A DNA stretch of 64,000 nt from an uncultured Pseudoteredinibacter sp. (GCF_947502065.1 NZ_CANMYE010000003.1:414297-478296); one strand, 5' to 3'. Shown: positions 49,291-59,362, counted from the stretch's first letter. Numbers and translations: made by a program. Notes: generated from the sequence alone by a model not told the origin.

Positions 49291-50520
49291 ATGTTAAGTT
49301 GGGATGATTACAGCGAAGACGCAAACGCGCCTAGCAATCCAACACCAGCAGCGGCACCTGCCACTGCTAGCCCATCCGCACCCACTGCACCGACAGCTCC
49401 TGCGGCGGGTAATAATATCCCTCCTGCGAGCGATATTTTCAGCGGTGTCGAGCTTGACGCCGAAGAAATTACCGCTGGTTTACAAGACCTAGAGATGACC
49501 GGTGCTCGTGTGCGCGCAGAAGACAAGCGCATCATTAACGCCACCAGTGATGTTAACCAAGTTGTGCCAATCAAATATGACTGGGCATGGCAGAAGTACT
49601 TGGATGGCTCACAAAACCACTGGATGCCACAAGAAATCGCAATGGCAGCTGACTTGGCCCTTTGGAAAGATCCGAATGGTTTAAGTGAAGATGAACGCCG
49701 TATTATTAAAATGGGCCTAGGTTATTTCGCTACTGCCGATACAGTAGTGGCAAATAACTTATTACTCTCTATTTACAAGCACATCACAGCGCCAGAATGT
49801 CGTTTCTATATTGGCCTGCAATTTCGCGAAGAACTGATTCATGCTCACGCCTACCAATACTGCATTGAATCATTGGCAATGGATGATGGCGAAATTTGGA
49901 ATATGTATCGCGAACAACCTTCTGTGGCCCGCAAAGCCGCCTGGAGCTTGAAGCATACTGAAGTTATCAATAAGCCAGACTTCACCACTGGCACCCCGGA
50001 AGCTGATAAAGAGTTCTTGAAAAATTTAATCAGCTACTACGTCGGTGCAGAAGGCATCTTCTTTTACTGTGGTTTTGCGGCCATCTTGCAGATGGGACGT
50101 CAAAATAAAATGACCGGTATTGCGGAGCAGTTCCAGTACATTTTGCGCGACGAATCTATGCACCTGAACTTTGGTATCGATTTGATTAACCAAATCAAAA
50201 TCGAAAACCCACAACTGTGGGATCAAGAGATGCAAACCCTTGCTACCCGCCTAATCGCTGAAGCGGTAATGCTGGAGTGTGAGTTTGCTCGTGACATGAT
50301 TCCTCGCGGCGTACTAGGCATGAACGCCAATATGATCGAACAGTACTTAAAATTTATTGGCAATCGTCGCTTAACCCAGCTGGGCCTAAAAGAGCTATGG
50401 AAAGGTATTGAAAACCCGTTCCCATGGATGAGCGAAATCATGGACCTTCGTAAAGAGAAAAACTTTTTCGAAACCAAAGTAACTGAATACCAGCAAGCTG
50501 GCGCCCTCTCTTGGGACTAA
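49291..50520 (+). CDS. nrdB: Class Ia ribonucleotide reductase, small (radical) subunit
   Basis: 409 residues. Ferritin-like fold with iron ligands in FREELIHAHAYQYC (EExxH) and RDESMHLNFG (DExxH). The radical tyrosine is expected in AHAYQY. The C-terminal YQQAGALSWD should dock to NrdA. The protein begins MLSWDDY, echoing its tail, then has an Ala/Pro/Thr-rich linker of about 30 residues before the conserved fold. It is longer than the E. coli protein (376) because of this extension. AAGGATC precedes the ATG. Confidence 0.96.
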   Translation: MLSWDDYSEDANAPSNPTPAAAPATASPSAPTAPTAPAAGNNIPPASDIFSGVELDAEEITAGLQDLEMTGARVRAEDKRIINATSDVNQVVPIKYDWAWQKYLDGSQNHWMPQEIAMAADLALWKDPNGLSEDERRIIKMGLGYFATADTVVANNLLLSIYKHITAPECRFYIGLQFREELIHAHAYQYCIESLAMDDGEIWNMYREQPSVARKAAWSLKHTEVINKPDFTTGTPEADKEFLKNLISYYVGAEGIFFYCGFAAILQMGRQNKMTGIAEQFQYILRDESMHLNFGIDLINQIKIENPQLWDQEMQTLATRLIAEAVMLECEFARDMIPRGVLGMNANMIEQYLKFIGNRRLTQLGLKELWKGIENPFPWMSEIMDLRKEKNFFETKVTEYQQAGALSWD

Positions 50521-50599
50521 GGCTTTACATAGTTGCGGCCTCATAAAATGGGGCCGCTTTATCTGATTCGGTGAAAATGCGACCCGCAAGGATCTATTC

Positions 50600-50830
50600 A
50601 TGAGCAACGACAAAAACAGTCAACGCGAAGCCACATTAATGGCTCTAGATCAGCTTGCTCAAACCTTGGAGGTAATGAATAGCCTCGTAAGACGCTTAAA
50701 GCTTAGCTTAGATCAGGCTCAAACTGATACGCCTCAAGCAGGCGCCGAAAGTAAACCCCAAGAACTTAAAAATGTTAACAGGGTTCAGCAAAGCAAGAGC
50801 CCGATAAACGAAAAGCCTACTGTCCACTAA
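50600..50830 (+). CDS. Small hypothetical protein, helical N-terminus
   Basis: 76 residues, not recognised. The first ~45 residues look like an amphipathic helix or coiled coil (LMALDQLAQTLEVMNSLVRRLKLSLDQ). The rest is polar and probably disordered. AAGGATC lies 8 nt before the ATG, which supports real translation. It follows nrdB by 79 bp on the same strand and may be co-transcribed with it. Confidence 0.6.
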   Translation: MSNDKNSQREATLMALDQLAQTLEVMNSLVRRLKLSLDQAQTDTPQAGAESKPQELKNVNRVQQSKSPINEKPTVH

Positions 50831-50901
50831 CTGCTACCAACCACTGACCACTTTTTCTTAAAAAATCACTATTTCTAGTGACCCAAAGCGACCGTTGACG
50901 C

Positions 50902-50931
50902 TTGCATCCACCTAATGACTCCCCCTACAAT
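50902..50931 (+). promoter_or_regulatory. Promoter of candidate CsrA-binding sRNA
   Basis: TTGCAT (50902-50907), an 18-bp spacer and TACAAT (50926-50931) predict a start near 50938. No clear GacA box (TGTAAG-N6-CTTACA) was found upstream. Confidence 0.5.
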
Positions 50932-50937
50932 TCAATT

Positions 50938-51121
50938 ACATTTGCAGCAGGCAGTGAAGCTAGCTAGCAAATGCGGCTGGATGCCCAAGGACAATATAAC
51001 CAGGTAAGGTTAACGGAAGCGCACACAAGGACGGCAGCAGGGAAGACTATAAAGATCAGGGAATAGGAATGATCGGGTTTTAGGAAAGATTTCGGGCCAG
51101 CACTTGCTGGCCCATTTCATT
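50938..51121 (+). ncRNA. Candidate CsrA/RsmA-titrating sRNA (RsmY/RsmZ/CsrB-like)
   Basis: A non-coding stretch of about 184 nt holds eight GGA motifs on the plus strand (near 50979, 50989, 51015, 51029, 51041, 51060, 51066, 51083). There are no TCC triplets in the same 107 nt, so the bias is strand-specific. Several GGAs sit in hairpin loops: GGC-TGGAT-GCC (50975-50985), and GATCA...TGATC (51054-51074) with two GGAs in its loop. A 5' stem (CATTTGC/GCAAATG) and a 3' terminator hairpin frame it, and a promoter precedes it. This is the known plan of RNAs that sequester CsrA, and csrA itself is at 54152-54343. Function is inferred. Confidence 0.62.
51094..51113 (+). terminator. Terminator hairpin of the sRNA candidate
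   Basis: GGGCCAGC and GCTGGCCC form an 8-bp stem with an ACTT loop, followed by a T-rich run (ATTTCATTTC). It lies 120 bp before the hydroxylase gene and belongs to the RNA upstream. Confidence 0.75.
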
Positions 51122-51232
51122 TCTAGGGCATGAAAATTTTTGAGCAAAAGCCAGCTTCCATTGATTCCCATCAGCTCATTATAAAAAGCAGCATGTTAGC
51201 TTATCTCGTCTTAAAACCTGACAGGAATAGAC

Positions 51233-52441
51233 ATGGCTAACTCAATTGAAGAACTCTCTTTGCAAGACATTGTCATTGTCGGAGCAGGGCCCGCCGGATT
51301 AAGTTTGGCCACCATGCTGTCAGACTCTGGTTTCAGTATTACGCTATTGGATATTCAAAGCGAAGAAGATCTCTCCTCCCCCAAAGCAGATGGCCGGGAA
51401 ATCGCACTTAACCACGCCTCCAAAGAACTCTTAGAGCAAATGGGGGCCTGGCAGCAAATTCAAGAAAAAGATAAACACCCACTCAAGGAAGCCAAAGTCG
51501 AAAATGGTCGCTCGCCGCTGGCCTTAGAATTTCGCACGCAACAAACTAAGAAACCCCTAGGCTATCTTGTCGCAAACCATCAAATTCGCCGAAGTTTGTT
51601 TAAGCAGCTTAAAAAAGCGAATAACATCCGCCTTTTGTGCGATACCAAGCTGCTCTCTTTGAGGGAAGAAAATGAACGCACAACCTTAATACTATCAGGC
51701 CACAGAGAGCTTTCTTGCAAGCTACTGATCGCTGCAGACAGTCGCTTTTCTGCTACCCGAAAAATGAAAGGCATTGCCGCTAAAATGAAAGACTATGGCC
51801 GCATAATGATCGTCTGCAATATGCAACACGAGCTAGATCATCAACATATCGCCCAAGAATGTTTTCATTATGGTCATACTTGCGCCATTTTGCCTTTAGG
51901 GCCGAAAGAATCCTCCATCGTAATTACCGTTAACTCAGCAAAAGCTGAGCAGCTTTTACAGTTAGATGATGCAGCTTACGCAGAGCATGCCTACAAACTC
52001 CTATCAGGCCGGCTTGGCAAAATGACTATTAGCGCCCAAAGGCAACCCTACCCATTAGTAGGGGCCTACGCCGATAGTTTTACAGCCTCAAGGTTTGCAC
52101 TGATTGGGGATGCCGCCGTGGGCATGCACCCTGTCACCGCGCATGGCTTTAACCTAGGCTTACACTCTGCCCATAAGCTCTCTAAACACATCTTAAAAGC
52201 TCGCGCCTCAGGCAAAGATTTTAGCGGTGCGGAGGTATTAAAACGCTATGCCTTTGAACATCAGCTCATGGCAAAACCGGTATACGAAGCCACCAATTTA
52301 ATTGTCAACCTATTCAATGATGACAGCGGCCCCGCAAAACTGCTTAGGAAAACCACACTGGGCTTAGCATCTCGCTTTACCCCACTGCAAAAGTTGATAA
52401 CACATCGATTGACTCGCGGAGCGAACAAAGGCTTGCTATAA
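51233..52441 (+). CDS. FAD-dependent hydroxylase, UbiH/UbiM family
   Basis: 402 residues. The FAD-binding motif VIVGAGPAGLSLA is at about residues 14-26. DGREIALNHASKELL follows near 62. The second FAD motif is FALIGDAAVGMHPVTAHGFNLGL near 284. The segments GREIALNHAS, LKEAKVENGRS and KPLGYLVANHQIRR resemble UbiM, a ubiquinone C-hydroxylase described in some proteobacteria. It would act in ubiquinone biosynthesis at the membrane. UbiH or UbiF cannot be excluded without a family search. Confidence 0.8.
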   Translation: MANSIEELSLQDIVIVGAGPAGLSLATMLSDSGFSITLLDIQSEEDLSSPKADGREIALNHASKELLEQMGAWQQIQEKDKHPLKEAKVENGRSPLALEFRTQQTKKPLGYLVANHQIRRSLFKQLKKANNIRLLCDTKLLSLREENERTTLILSGHRELSCKLLIAADSRFSATRKMKGIAAKMKDYGRIMIVCNMQHELDHQHIAQECFHYGHTCAILPLGPKESSIVITVNSAKAEQLLQLDDAAYAEHAYKLLSGRLGKMTISAQRQPYPLVGAYADSFTASRFALIGDAAVGMHPVTAHGFNLGLHSAHKLSKHILKARASGKDFSGAEVLKRYAFEHQLMAKPVYEATNLIVNLFNDDSGPAKLLRKTTLGLASRFTPLQKLITHRLTRGANKGLL

Positions 52442-52489
52442 AACTGTGTTACATTAGCTCGCTCACCCCCTTTGTTTACAGCGAGCATT

Positions 52490-53767
52490 ATGAGCAGCCC
52501 CGAAAATTTGCTAAAAAAAATCTTTGACGATTTTATTCAGCAATGTGATATCAATGGTGTCTTAGGCGAAATCCCCATTGCTCCGCAAGGCCGAACACTA
52601 ATTCTCGCTATTGGCAAAGGAGCGATTCAACTAGCCCAAGCTTGTGAAGCACAACTATTAAAACGCTTTCAGGGGAAGTTTCCAGCCACTGCTTATGCAC
52701 TTTGCCGGCATGGAGAGATCAATCCATGCCAACATTTTAAAACCTTATTTGGCTCTCACCCTCTGCCCGATCAGAGCTCTATAGATTCGACTAGAGTCAT
52801 CATGGAGGAAATTGCATCGCTGGGTGAACAGGACAGCTTGGTTTGTTTATTATCTGGTGGCGGCTCCGCTCTTTTATGCCAGCCTCCAGCAATTATTCCA
52901 TTGCAAGAAAAAATAAATGTCTGCGACGCTTTGCTGCGTAGCGGCGCCGATATCAGAGAAATAAACTGCGTAAGAAAACACATCTCCACGGTAAAAGGTG
53001 GGCAGCTTGCAGATCTGGCCTACCCCGCTAACGTTTACTGCTTTGCTATTTCAGATGTAGTGGGAGATATCCCAGACGTTATCGCCTCAGGCCCTACTGT
53101 CGCCGATAGCAGCAGCCAAGCCGATACCATCGATATCCTCAAACGCTATCAGATTACCCCAGCAGCTTCGATCGTCCAGCACTTGAGCGAAGGCCAAAAT
53201 GAAACTGTAAAGCCTGGAGAAAGGTGCCTAGAGAGAAATCACTTTAGTATTCTACTAAGCCCAAAACAGGCTTTTAGCAGGCTACAAAGCTATTTAGCAA
53301 TGCTCGACATTGATGCTCATTTCCTTGGGGCGGAGCTCACTGGAGAAGCGCGCCAACTTGCACTAAACCACGCTAGGCTTGCCATCAATACTGCTAATAG
53401 CCAGCCTGTGAAAGCTCAGTTATATATCTCTGGTGGCGAAGCAACTGTCACCGTTAAAGGTACGGGAAAAGGCGGACCCAATACGGAATATGCCTTAGCA
53501 CTTGCCCTCGCCCTCAATGGCCACCCACAGATCCATGCCCTAGCAGCTGATAGCGATGGTATCGACGGCAGTGGAGGAAATGCCGGGGGCATAATTAACC
53601 CTCAAAGCCTGATAGGAGTGCAAGTAGATGCTGAGCAATACTTGCTAAACAATGATAGCTACGGCTTCTTTAAGCGCTTTGGAGGGCTTCTAGAGACCGG
53701 CCCAACATACACCAATGTCAACGACTTTCGCGCCATCCTAGTGCTGCCATCCAGTGCTGTAACATAA
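52490..53767 (+). CDS. Glycerate 2-kinase (GckA/MOFRL family)
   Basis: 425 residues from ATG 52490. A frame from 52472 would need TTG. The N-domain (DUF4147) has LILAIGKGAIQLAQ and the phosphate-binding SLVCLLSGGGSALL near 119. The MOFRL domain at the C-terminus has LYISGGEATVTVKGTGKGGPNTEYALALAL and AADSDGIDGSGGNAGG. It phosphorylates D-glycerate to 2-phosphoglycerate, a step in glyoxylate or serine-cycle carbon use. It follows the hydroxylase by 48 bp, with no obvious pathway link. Confidence 0.92.
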   Translation: MSSPENLLKKIFDDFIQQCDINGVLGEIPIAPQGRTLILAIGKGAIQLAQACEAQLLKRFQGKFPATAYALCRHGEINPCQHFKTLFGSHPLPDQSSIDSTRVIMEEIASLGEQDSLVCLLSGGGSALLCQPPAIIPLQEKINVCDALLRSGADIREINCVRKHISTVKGGQLADLAYPANVYCFAISDVVGDIPDVIASGPTVADSSSQADTIDILKRYQITPAASIVQHLSEGQNETVKPGERCLERNHFSILLSPKQAFSRLQSYLAMLDIDAHFLGAELTGEARQLALNHARLAINTANSQPVKAQLYISGGEATVTVKGTGKGGPNTEYALALALALNGHPQIHALAADSDGIDGSGGNAGGIINPQSLIGVQVDAEQYLLNNDSYGFFKRFGGLLETGPTYTNVNDFRAILVLPSSAVT

Positions 53768-53834
53768 CTAAACCTAGGGTCAGAATCCAAGGGTTCTGCT
53801 CCTTTGCGAAGCCCTAAAGCCAAGACAAACAAAA

Positions 53835-53862
53835 AAGCCCCAGCGCATTTGCGCTAGGGCTT
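53835..53862 (-). terminator. Terminator of tRNA-Ser
   Basis: AAGCCC and GGGCTT flank an inner AGCGC/GCGCT stem (one mismatch), with a T-run on the minus strand, 9 bp past the tRNA 3' end. Confidence 0.85.
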
Positions 53863-53868
53863 CAATGT

Positions 53869-53961
<93 letters not shown>

Positions 53962-54073
53962 AAACGAGGGCGGCATAATACCACAATCCTTACAAAATCA
54001 TAGACTTAGTTTGATTTTTTTCCGATTTTTTTCGGCTTTCTCAAACTTGGGATTTACCAAACCCCAGAAACAC

Positions 54074-54098
54074 AAAAGCGGAGTCCAACTCCGCTTTT
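54074..54098 (-). terminator. Intrinsic terminator after csrA
   Basis: AAAAGCGGAGT and ACTCCGCTTTT form an 11-bp stem with a 3-nt loop, 53 bp past the csrA stop. Confidence 0.88.
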
Positions 54099-54151
54099 GA
54101 TGAGATCTACGTGCCCAGTATCCGTGTCTAGGCATCAACACTTAGCTACAC

Positions 54152-54343
54152 CTAGGAAACGTTTCCGTTAGGCTCCTGCTTTTCGCGTTGTATACGTTGA
54201 TAGATCTCTTCTCGGTGCACCGCTACCTCTTTGGGTGCATTCACACCTATTCGCACCTGGTTCCCCTTGACACCTAGTACAGTGACTGTCACATCGTCAC
54301 CGACCATCAAGGTTTCACCAATACGGCGAGTTAAAATTAACAT
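54152..54343 (-). CDS. csrA: Global RNA-binding regulator CsrA/RsmA
   Basis: 63 residues. It starts [18 protein letters not shown] and has the RNA-binding residues of the family (Arg6, Arg7, and the later [12 protein letters not shown] with Arg44). The homodimer binds GGA motifs in mRNA leaders and controls motility, biofilm and carbon flow. GGAG lies 8 nt before the ATG. It follows lysC by 217 bp on the same strand. The GGA-rich RNA at 50938-51121 is a candidate antagonist. Confidence 0.97.
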   Translation of the reverse strand: MLILTRRIGETLMVGDDVTVTVLGVKGNQVRIGVNAPKEVAVHREEIYQRIQREKQEPNGNVS

Positions 54344-54560
54344 CTTGATTCTCCTGTTATTTGCCGGCAGGCCTTACCACGTCGATTTTACATCGCTATG
54401 ATTCTTTTGACCGCCACACGGCTCACATACCTTGCGTGCTTTCCATAGCCACTCACCCAGCTTCCTATCGCTCGACCAGTGCCATTTGGGCGGTCTTTAA
54501 TAATTCGATTATGATTTGCTTTGTTAGTTCAGCTGTCACAATAAACTAACAAAACATTAA

Positions 54561-55802
54561 TTATCCTATTTCTTCTTCCGGTTCTTTATCTAAATCAAAA
54601 GCGGAGTGCAAGCTGCGCACGGCCAACTCTAAATAACGCTCTTCGATAATCACCGAAATCTTAATTTCTGAAGTGGTAATCATTTGAATGTTAATCCCTT
54701 CACTTGCCAGGGTATTAAACATCAGAGAAGCCACGCCAGCGTGGGATCTCATACCGACTCCAACAATCGATACCTTAGCGATTTTGTCGTCAAATGTCAC
54801 TTCTTTTGCCTGTAATGACTCGGCAACTTCGCGCAAAATAGACGCGGCTTTGTCCATATCATTACGATGCACAGTAAAAGTCAAATCTGTGGTGCCATCA
54901 GCCGCCACATTTTGCACGATAACATCAACTTCAACGTTAGCCTCACCAATTGGCGCCAGCAATTTTGAAGCTGCACCAGGGATATCCGGCACACCGCGTA
55001 CTGTCAATTTTGCCTCATCACGGTTAAAGGCAATACCAGCAACTACAGGCTGCTCCATATCGTTATCTTCCTCATCTAGAGTAATTAATGTTCCAGGCCC
55101 TTCTTGGAAGCTGTGCAATACGCGCAATGGCACATTGTACTTACCTGCAAATTCTACGGCTCTGATTTGCAAAACCTTTGACCCCAAGCTGGCCATTTCC
55201 AGCATTTCTTCAAAGGTAATGCGACTTAAACGTCTAGCGCCATCGACGACACGTGGATCAGTGGTGTAAACACCATCAACATCTGTGTAAATTTGGCACT
55301 CATCGGCCTGCAAAGCAGCCGCCAAGGCAACACCTGTGGTATCTGAGCCACCACGTCCAAGAGTGGTAATAGAACCATTCTCATCAACACCCTGAAAGCC
55401 CGCGACAACCACAACGCGACCGGCCGCCAAATCTGCCCGCATTGGTGCATCATCAATATCCAAGATACGGGCTTTAGTGTGGGCGCTGTCCGTAGTAATT
55501 TTCACCTGGGAGCCGGTATAAGATCGCGCATCCCAACCCAAATCTTTCAAGGCCATACACAGTAACGCAATAGTGACTTGCTCGCCGGTCGATACCAGCA
55601 CATCCATTTCTCGTGGATCTGGCGTTTGCTGCATCTCTTGAGCAAGGCCAATCAAGCGATTGGTTTCACCACTCATTGCCGAAACAACAACAACGATGTC
55701 ATCGCCCTGCTGGCGGAAATTCGCAACCTTTTCGGCTACCGCTTTGATGCGCTCTACTGAGCCCACCGACGTCCCGCCGTATTTTTGAACAATTAAACTC
55801 AT
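54561..55802 (-). CDS. lysC: Aspartate kinase
   Basis: 413 residues. The kinase domain has VQKYGGTSVGS at 4-14, FQGVDENGSITTLGRGGSDTTGVALAAAL and the Asp-containing CQIYTDVDGVYTTDPR. Two ACT domains follow (LTVRGVPDIPGAASKLLAPI and VSIVGVGMRSHAGVASLMFNTL) for feedback by lysine or threonine. It phosphorylates aspartate in lysine, threonine and methionine synthesis. It lies between alaS and csrA as in Pseudomonas. Confidence 0.96.
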   Translation of the reverse strand: MSLIVQKYGGTSVGSVERIKAVAEKVANFRQQGDDIVVVVSAMSGETNRLIGLAQEMQQTPDPREMDVLVSTGEQVTIALLCMALKDLGWDARSYTGSQVKITTDSAHTKARILDIDDAPMRADLAAGRVVVVAGFQGVDENGSITTLGRGGSDTTGVALAAALQADECQIYTDVDGVYTTDPRVVDGARRLSRITFEEMLEMASLGSKVLQIRAVEFAGKYNVPLRVLHSFQEGPGTLITLDEEDNDMEQPVVAGIAFNRDEAKLTVRGVPDIPGAASKLLAPIGEANVEVDVIVQNVAADGTTDLTFTVHRNDMDKAASILREVAESLQAKEVTFDDKIAKVSIVGVGMRSHAGVASLMFNTLASEGINIQMITTSEIKISVIIEERYLELAVRSLHSAFDLDKEPEEEIG

Positions 55803-55943
55803 AATTATGCTATTTCTAACCGTTTAAGACGGTTTGCTATGGTTATCGTGCTTATAAAAGCTGGCCATTAAACACTAAAATTTGGCAAAAGTTAACCAGT
55901 TTAACGGCCGCTTATGGGGCACTCTAATAGAGCGCACCAATGC

Positions 55944-58568
55944 TTAAATTTGTGAGGCTACCCACTCTTGGACAGAGGCTAATGCGGCATCTAAATTCTC
56001 TGGTTGATCACCACCACCTTGAGCCATATCGGGACGACCGCCACCTTTGCCACCTACCTGGGTAGCAACATGCTTCATTAGATCACCCGCTTTAAATTGC
56101 CCAACGAGATCTTTACTAACACCAGCAACCAATGAGATTTTCTGGCCATCGACAACCGCCACAATAATCACCGAGCTGCCTAATTTGTTTTTAAATTGGT
56201 CAACGGTATCGCGCAAAGATTTGTGGTCGACATCGCTCAATTGCACGGCCAGCACTTTAACGCCCTGTACTTCTACAGCATTGCCTAATAAATCACCGCT
56301 TGCGGCACTAGCCAGTTTTGCTTTCGCGGCTTTTAGTTCTTTCTCTAGAGTCTTTTGCTGATCAAGTAAGGACTGCAGCTTGTTTACCAGCTCTTCAGGC
56401 TTGGTCTTCAATAGCTTGGCAGCATCTTGCAATTGGGCTTGTTGCGTATCGACGCTATCAACAGCAGCACGGCCAGTAACCGCCTCGATGCGGCGAACAC
56501 CCGCTGCAATACCGGATTCGGAGGTAATTCGTAACAAGCCAATATCACCTGTGCGCTCAACATGGGTACCGCCACATAATTCAACAGAGAATTGCTCAGT
56601 GCCCATGCTTAAAACACGCACACTATCGCCGTATTTCTCACCAAATAGGGCCATGGCACCTTTGCTTTTTGCGGTTTCCATATCGCAAACATCGGTTTGT
56701 ACCGGAGTATTAGCACGAATTTGCTCATTCACCATAGCCTCAATTGCCTTCAGCTCTTCGGCGGTTACCGCTTCAAAATGCGAAAAATCAAAACGTAAAC
56801 GCTCAGGGTCTACCAAAGAACCTTTCTGGGTGACGTGATCGCCTAATACTTTTCTCAAGGCTGCATGCAGCAGGTGAGTTGCCGAGTGATTCAAAGCTGT
56901 CGCCTGACGCTTGCCGGAAACTACCTCGGCACTCAGCTTCTGCCCGAGACTCAACTGACCTTCTGTTAACTCACCAATGTGTAGGTGATTGTTACCCTGT
57001 TTGGCACAGTCCTCCACCGAGAACGAAAGCCCTTCAGCCTTTAACAAACCCTGATCACCAACTTGGCCACCCGATTCTGCATAAAACGGAGTTTCGCTGA
57101 GTACCACAATGCCACGCTCACCCGCTTCGAGCTGCTCACAGCTTTGGCCGCCTTTAAACAAAGCAATAACAGTAGAAGATCCAGCTAAGTCTTCATAGCC
57201 CGTGAACTCAGTCTCGCCGTCAATCTCTAAGTTATCGTTGTAATCGACTTTAAAAGAGCCCGCCGCACGTGCGCGCTGACGCTGCTCTTCCATCAGTTTT
57301 TCATAGCCGTCTAAATCGATACTCATCACCCGCTCGCGGGCAATATCATTGGTTAGATCGACGGGAAAGCCATAGGTATCGTATAAAGTGAACACCAATT
57401 GGCCGGGAATTTCTTTGGCATTTAAATTTGCCAACTCGGACTCAAGCACAGCCATGCCTTTATCCAGGGTTTTCTCGAACTGCTGCTCTTCGGTAAGCAA
57501 GATCTTCTCGATTTGAGCCTGCTGCTGTTTTAGCTCTGGGTACGCCTCGCCCATTTGGTCAACTAATGCCTGAACCAAGCTATGAAAAAAGGCATCTTTT
57601 TGGCCAAGCTTGTGCCCATGACGAATAGCACGACGAATAATACGACGCAGGACATAGCCTCGACCTTCATTCGCCGGGATAACCCCATCAACCACAAGAA
57701 ATGCACAAGAGCGGATGTGATCAGCAATCACTCGTAGTGATTTGTTTTCCATATCACTGGTATTAGTCGCCTTGGCTGTGGCGGCTAATAGATATTGGAA
57801 TAAATCAATTTCGTAGTTGCTGTGTACGTTTTGCATAACCGCCGCAATACGCTCTAATCCCATACCAGTATCTACCGAAGGCTTTGGTAGCGGCGCCATA
57901 ACGCCATCGGCGCTACGATTAAACTGCATGAAAACGACGTTCCAAATCTCGATAAAACGATCGCCATCTTCTTCTGGGCTACCTGGAGGGCCACCCCAGA
58001 TTTCCTCACCGTGATCATAGAAAATCTCGGTACATGGACCACAAGGACCAGTATCACCCATCGACCAGAAATTATCGGACTGGTAACGACCGCCTTTATC
58101 ACCAATGCGAACAATTTTCTCTGCTGGCACAGACATTTCTTTGTGCCAAATATCAAAAGCCTCATCGTCCTCTTGGTAAACGGTAACCATTAGCTTTTCG
58201 CTGGGAATACCGAGCCACTCTTTTGACGTCAAAAACTCCCAGGCAAAGCTAATGGCTTCACGCTTGAAGTAGTCACCAAAACTAAAGTTACCTAGCATTT
58301 CAAAAAAGGTGTGATGGCGGGCGGTGTAACCTACATTTTCTAGATCGTTATGTTTACCACCGGCGCGAACACAGCGCTGGGAGCTGGTTGCTCGGCTGTA
58401 GCTGCGCTTATCTTCGCCTAGGAAAACATCTTTAAACTGCACCATGCCCGCATTGGTGAACAATAAAGTCGGGTCATTGCCTGGAACCAGTGAACTACTG
58501 GCGACAATTTGATGCTGCTTCGATTGGAAAAAGTCTAGAAAGGCTTGGCGTATTTCAGCGCTCTTCAT
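55944..58568 (-). CDS. alaS: Alanyl-tRNA synthetase
   Basis: 874 residues from ATG 58568 ([17 protein letters not shown]). A longer frame to 58583 needs GTG and adds five non-conserved residues. The class II core has [18 protein letters not shown] and the adenylation motif region [32 protein letters not shown]. The editing domain has [13 protein letters not shown] and the zinc-binding [13 protein letters not shown]. The C-terminal domain has [12 protein letters not shown]. It charges tRNA-Ala and removes mischarged serine and glycine. The position before lysC and csrA is conserved. Confidence 0.97.
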   Translation of the reverse strand: MKSAEIRQAFLDFFQSKQHQIVASSSLVPGNDPTLLFTNAGMVQFKDVFLGEDKRSYSRATSSQRCVRAGGKHNDLENVGYTARHHTFFEMLGNFSFGDYFKREAISFAWEFLTSKEWLGIPSEKLMVTVYQEDDEAFDIWHKEMSVPAEKIVRIGDKGGRYQSDNFWSMGDTGPCGPCTEIFYDHGEEIWGGPPGSPEEDGDRFIEIWNVVFMQFNRSADGVMAPLPKPSVDTGMGLERIAAVMQNVHSNYEIDLFQYLLAATAKATNTSDMENKSLRVIADHIRSCAFLVVDGVIPANEGRGYVLRRIIRRAIRHGHKLGQKDAFFHSLVQALVDQMGEAYPELKQQQAQIEKILLTEEQQFEKTLDKGMAVLESELANLNAKEIPGQLVFTLYDTYGFPVDLTNDIARERVMSIDLDGYEKLMEEQRQRARAAGSFKVDYNDNLEIDGETEFTGYEDLAGSSTVIALFKGGQSCEQLEAGERGIVVLSETPFYAESGGQVGDQGLLKAEGLSFSVEDCAKQGNNHLHIGELTEGQLSLGQKLSAEVVSGKRQATALNHSATHLLHAALRKVLGDHVTQKGSLVDPERLRFDFSHFEAVTAEELKAIEAMVNEQIRANTPVQTDVCDMETAKSKGAMALFGEKYGDSVRVLSMGTEQFSVELCGGTHVERTGDIGLLRITSESGIAAGVRRIEAVTGRAAVDSVDTQQAQLQDAAKLLKTKPEELVNKLQSLLDQQKTLEKELKAAKAKLASAASGDLLGNAVEVQGVKVLAVQLSDVDHKSLRDTVDQFKNKLGSSVIIVAVVDGQKISLVAGVSKDLVGQFKAGDLMKHVATQVGGKGGGRPDMAQGGGDQPENLDAALASVQEWVASQI

Positions 58569-58780
58569 GATAAGGCGTTCCACAGTTCAATAGCATCCTA
58601 CTGGATGATTAATAGTCAAAAGGCCGCGATTATAACGTTTTTTAGTGACTATTACACGAGGATAAAACAGCGAAAACGAATACAAATGGAAAGGAGAAGG
58701 CGCTTCTAGCACCATTTAGGTGCATTCAGAACGAGGGTATCGAAGCCAGAGGAAATCCTGGCTGCGAACGCGATTTATTC

Positions 58781-59131
58781 TTAAAAGCCTAAGCCAGCTT
58801 CAGTAAACTCTTTACCAGCTAACAGGTGTAGATGTAAATGAAAAACGGTCTGCCCTGCACCTGCGCCATTATTGATGACCAAGCGAAAAGCCTCATCGAT
58901 ACCCAACTGACGAGCAATATCACCAGAGCGCAGCATCAGCCGACCCAACAAGGCCTGATCTTCCTCTGAGGCATCAGCCAAACGAGGTATTGGCTTGCGT
59001 GGAATCAGCAGAACATGCACTGGGGATTGAGGGGCAATATCGTTAATGCAGATACAGTCTTCGTCTTGATACAAAATCTCCGAAGGAATGTCACCATTGA
59101 TGATTTTGGTAAAAATGGATTCTTCTGCCAC
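58781..59131 (-). CDS. HIT-family nucleotide-binding protein (HinT-like)
   Basis: 116 residues. The histidine triad GQTVFHLHLHLLAG is near residue 98, and the start IFTKIINGDIPSEILYQDEDCI is typical of HinT. Family members hydrolyse purine nucleoside phosphoramidates. It is 33 bp downstream of the Trm112-like gene on the same strand, probably one transcript. Confidence 0.93.
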   Translation of the reverse strand: MAEESIFTKIINGDIPSEILYQDEDCICINDIAPQSPVHVLLIPRKPIPRLADASEEDQALLGRLMLRSGDIARQLGIDEAFRLVINNGAGAGQTVFHLHLHLLAGKEFTEAGLGF

Positions 59132-59164
59132 AGCTTAACAACTCCTGTGTTTTTAAGGTTTAAG

Positions 59165-59362
59165 TTATTGCTTACGCCCTGCTTCACGCTCTTCTGGGCT
59201 CAACTCGCGCGCCTCACCCTCTAGCATGACTGGGATACCGTCACGGACGGGATAGGCAAGACCACTACCATAACAAACCAATTCTTGGGCTTCTTCTCGG
59301 TAAACCAACGGTCCTTTACTCACCGGGCAAACCAAAATAGATAATAACTTTTTGTCGAGCAT
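59165..59362 (-). CDS. Trm112-family small protein (YcaR/UPF0434)
   Basis: 65 residues. [19 protein letters not shown] and [20 protein letters not shown] are the family core. Two cysteines of the zinc-ribbon-like pattern remain. In eukaryotes and archaea Trm112 activates methyltransferases. The role of the bacterial form is unclear. In many gammaproteobacteria it lies near kdsB/lpxK, which are not seen here. Confidence 0.88.
   Translation of the reverse strand: MLDKKLLSILVCPVSKGPLVYREEAQELVCYGSGLAYPVRDGIPVMLEGEARELSPEEREAGRKQ

Noticed and set aside
50680..50700. GacA-type box upstream of the sRNA candidate
   Set aside because: GTAAGACGCTTA is only a weak match to TGTAAG-N6-CTTACA and lies inside the small coding frame about 240 bp upstream.
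54688..55269. 193-codon plus-strand frame
   Set aside because: Antisense to lysC; composition reflects the complementary strand of the kinase gene.
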